Part shown: one piece after another, positions 6,835 to 7,960 of the stretch
Position numbering within the stretch: the stretch's first letter is position 1
Layout of the letters: the number at the start of each line of letters is the position of its first letter
Notes under the pieces: model-generated
The model's database searches: none
What the model was told of the DNA's origin: nothing
The model's input: the letters and a program-made list of their open reading frames with translations, nothing else
Source of the DNA: an uncultured Eubacteriales bacterium
Lineage (GTDB): Bacteria > Bacillota > Clostridia > Oscillospirales > Acutalibacteraceae
Direction: 5' to 3'
Length of the DNA stretch: 7,960 nt
Assembly: GCA_934491515.1 (NCBI GenBank)
Contig: CAKSTF010000027.1
Span: 1 to 7,960, forward strand
Program-made: the position numbers and the translations under genes

Positions 6835-7960
6835 ATGGAAGAAAACAAAATACCCGAGGCGGCAGCAACCCCTTCGAACTTTATATATGATTTTATCGAT
6901 AAGGATTTGGCGGAGGGCGTTTACTCACGCGTTCAGACCCGTTTTCCGCCTGAACCCAACGGTTACCTGCACATAGGTCATGCAAAGGCTATATGCATAG
7001 ATTTCGGCACTGCCGAAAAATACGGCGGCAAATGCAACCTCCGTTTTGACGATACAAACCCCACCAAAGAGGATACCGAGTATGTAGACGCCATTATGGA
7101 AGATATAAAATGGCTCGGTTTTAAGTGGGACAACGTTTATTACGCTTCGGATTACTTTGATTTTATATACGAATGTGCGCTTAAAGTTATAGACAAAGGT
7201 CTTGCGTACATTGACGAATCGACCCCCGAAGAGATACGCGAAATGCGCGGCACGTTAACGGAGCCCGGCAAGGAAAGCCCCTACCGCAACCGCCCCGCCG
7301 AAGAAAGCCGCGAACTTTTCCTTAAAATGACGAACGGCGAAATAGACGAGGGTAAAATGGTGCTTCGCGCCAAAATTGATATGGCGTCCTCCAACCTTAA
7401 TATGCGCGATCCCGTTATCTACCGCGTTATAAAGGCGCACCACCACCGCACGGGCGATAAATGGTGCGTTTACCCGATGTATGACTTTGCGCACCCTTTA
7501 AGCGACGCTAAAGAGGGCGTTACTCATTCGCTGTGCTCGCTTGAGTTTGAAAACCACCGTCCGCTTTATAACTGGGTGCTTTCCGCCTGCGACATAACGC
7601 ACGAGCCGCCCCGTCAGATAGAATTTGCGCGAATGAATCTTAACTACACCCTTACAAGCAAAAGAAAGTGCTTGAAACTTGTTAAGGATTCGCTGGTGTC
7701 CGGCTGGAACGACCCCCGTATGGCTACCCTTTGCGGTATGAGAAGAAGAGGATATCCGGCAGAGGCTGTGCGCGCTTTTGTTGATAAAATAGGCGTTTCC
7801 AAAGCAAACAGCGTTATCGACTACGCGCTGCTTGAATCCTGCGTGAGGGACTATCTTAACGAAAACGCCGCGCGCGAAATGGCGGTTTTGCGCCCGCTTA
7901 AGGTAGTTATCGATAACTACCCTGCCGACAAAACCGAAGAAATATCGGTCGATGTAAATC
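6835..7960 (+). CDS. glnS: Glutamine--tRNA ligase (partial, C-terminus outside window)
   Basis: Attaches glutamine to tRNA-Gln in the cytoplasm, removing the need for the GatCAB transamidation route for that tRNA. The first 375 codons are present. The catalytic core is intact: PPEPNGYLHIGHAKA (HIGH motif, His46-His49), RFDDTNP, and the GlnRS-specific YPMYDFAHPLSDA and THSLCSLEFENHRP stretches that separate it from GluRS. The KMSKS loop reads LTSKRK, with Thr where MSKRK is usual. GWNDPRM and RRRGYP follow as in the family. Family length is about 550 residues, so roughly a third, mainly the anticodon-binding beta-barrels, is missing. The start at 6835 is 5 bp after the gltX stop. Its Shine-Dalgarno AAGGTGA overlaps the end of gltX, which points to translational coupling. 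Confidence 0.95.
   Translation, partial: MEENKIPEAAATPSNFIYDFIDKDLAEGVYSRVQTRFPPEPNGYLHIGHAKAICIDFGTAEKYGGKCNLRFDDTNPTKEDTEYVDAIMEDIKWLGFKWDNVYYASDYFDFIYECALKVIDKGLAYIDESTPEEIREMRGTLTEPGKESPYRNRPAEESRELFLKMTNGEIDEGKMVLRAKIDMASSNLNMRDPVIYRVIKAHHHRTGDKWCVYPMYDFAHPLSDAKEGVTHSLCSLEFENHRPLYNWVLSACDITHEPPRQIEFARMNLNYTLTSKRKCLKLVKDSLVSGWNDPRMATLCGMRRRGYPAEAVRAFVDKIGVSKANSVIDYALLESCVRDYLNENAAREMAVLRPLKVVIDNYPADKTEEISVDVN

Noticed and set aside
7255..7494. Minus-strand open frame inside glnS
   Set aside because: It overlaps the conserved GlnRS core (around YPMYDFAHP), which explains the sequence fully.

Overview
The window looks like chromosomal DNA of an anaerobic Firmicute, most likely a gut Clostridia lineage (Oscillospiraceae or a related group). 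This is inferred from several things: a Clostridium-type long glutamyl-tRNA synthetase, nrdR, strong AGGAG-type ribosome binding sites, extensive ATA and CTT codon use, and a giant secreted repeat protein. The standard genetic code applies, because TGA ends two of the genes. No RNA gene, mobile element, CRISPR array or phage gene was seen.

The left half (1-4399) is one uninterrupted minus-strand reading frame. It starts at 4399 and runs off the left edge: 1466 codons, no stop, no C-terminus. It encodes a signal peptide, then a two-domain carbohydrate esterase family 2 (CE2)-like enzyme made of a jelly roll and an SGNH hydrolase. About 1,070 residues of glycine-rich, GG-punctuated repeats follow, predicted to form a parallel beta-helix. 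The open frames on the plus strand in this half are codon-bias shadows.

The 288-bp gap at 4400-4687 is a divergent control region. It holds a good extended -10 promoter facing right, a weaker candidate promoter facing left, and several short inverted and direct repeats.

The right half (4688-7960) is a tightly packed plus-strand cluster: nrdR (repressor of ribonucleotide reductase genes), a glutamyl-tRNA synthetase of the long clostridial type, and the first 375 codons of glutaminyl-tRNA synthetase, which runs off the right edge. Gaps of 24 and 5 bp, each gene with its own Shine-Dalgarno sequence, suggest one operon. The two synthetases charge tRNA-Glu and tRNA-Gln, so the cell probably makes Gln-tRNA directly, unlike many Firmicutes that rely only on GatCAB. 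Nothing links the secreted protein functionally to the nrdR operon beyond the shared upstream region. The most unusual item is the esterase and beta-helix fusion.
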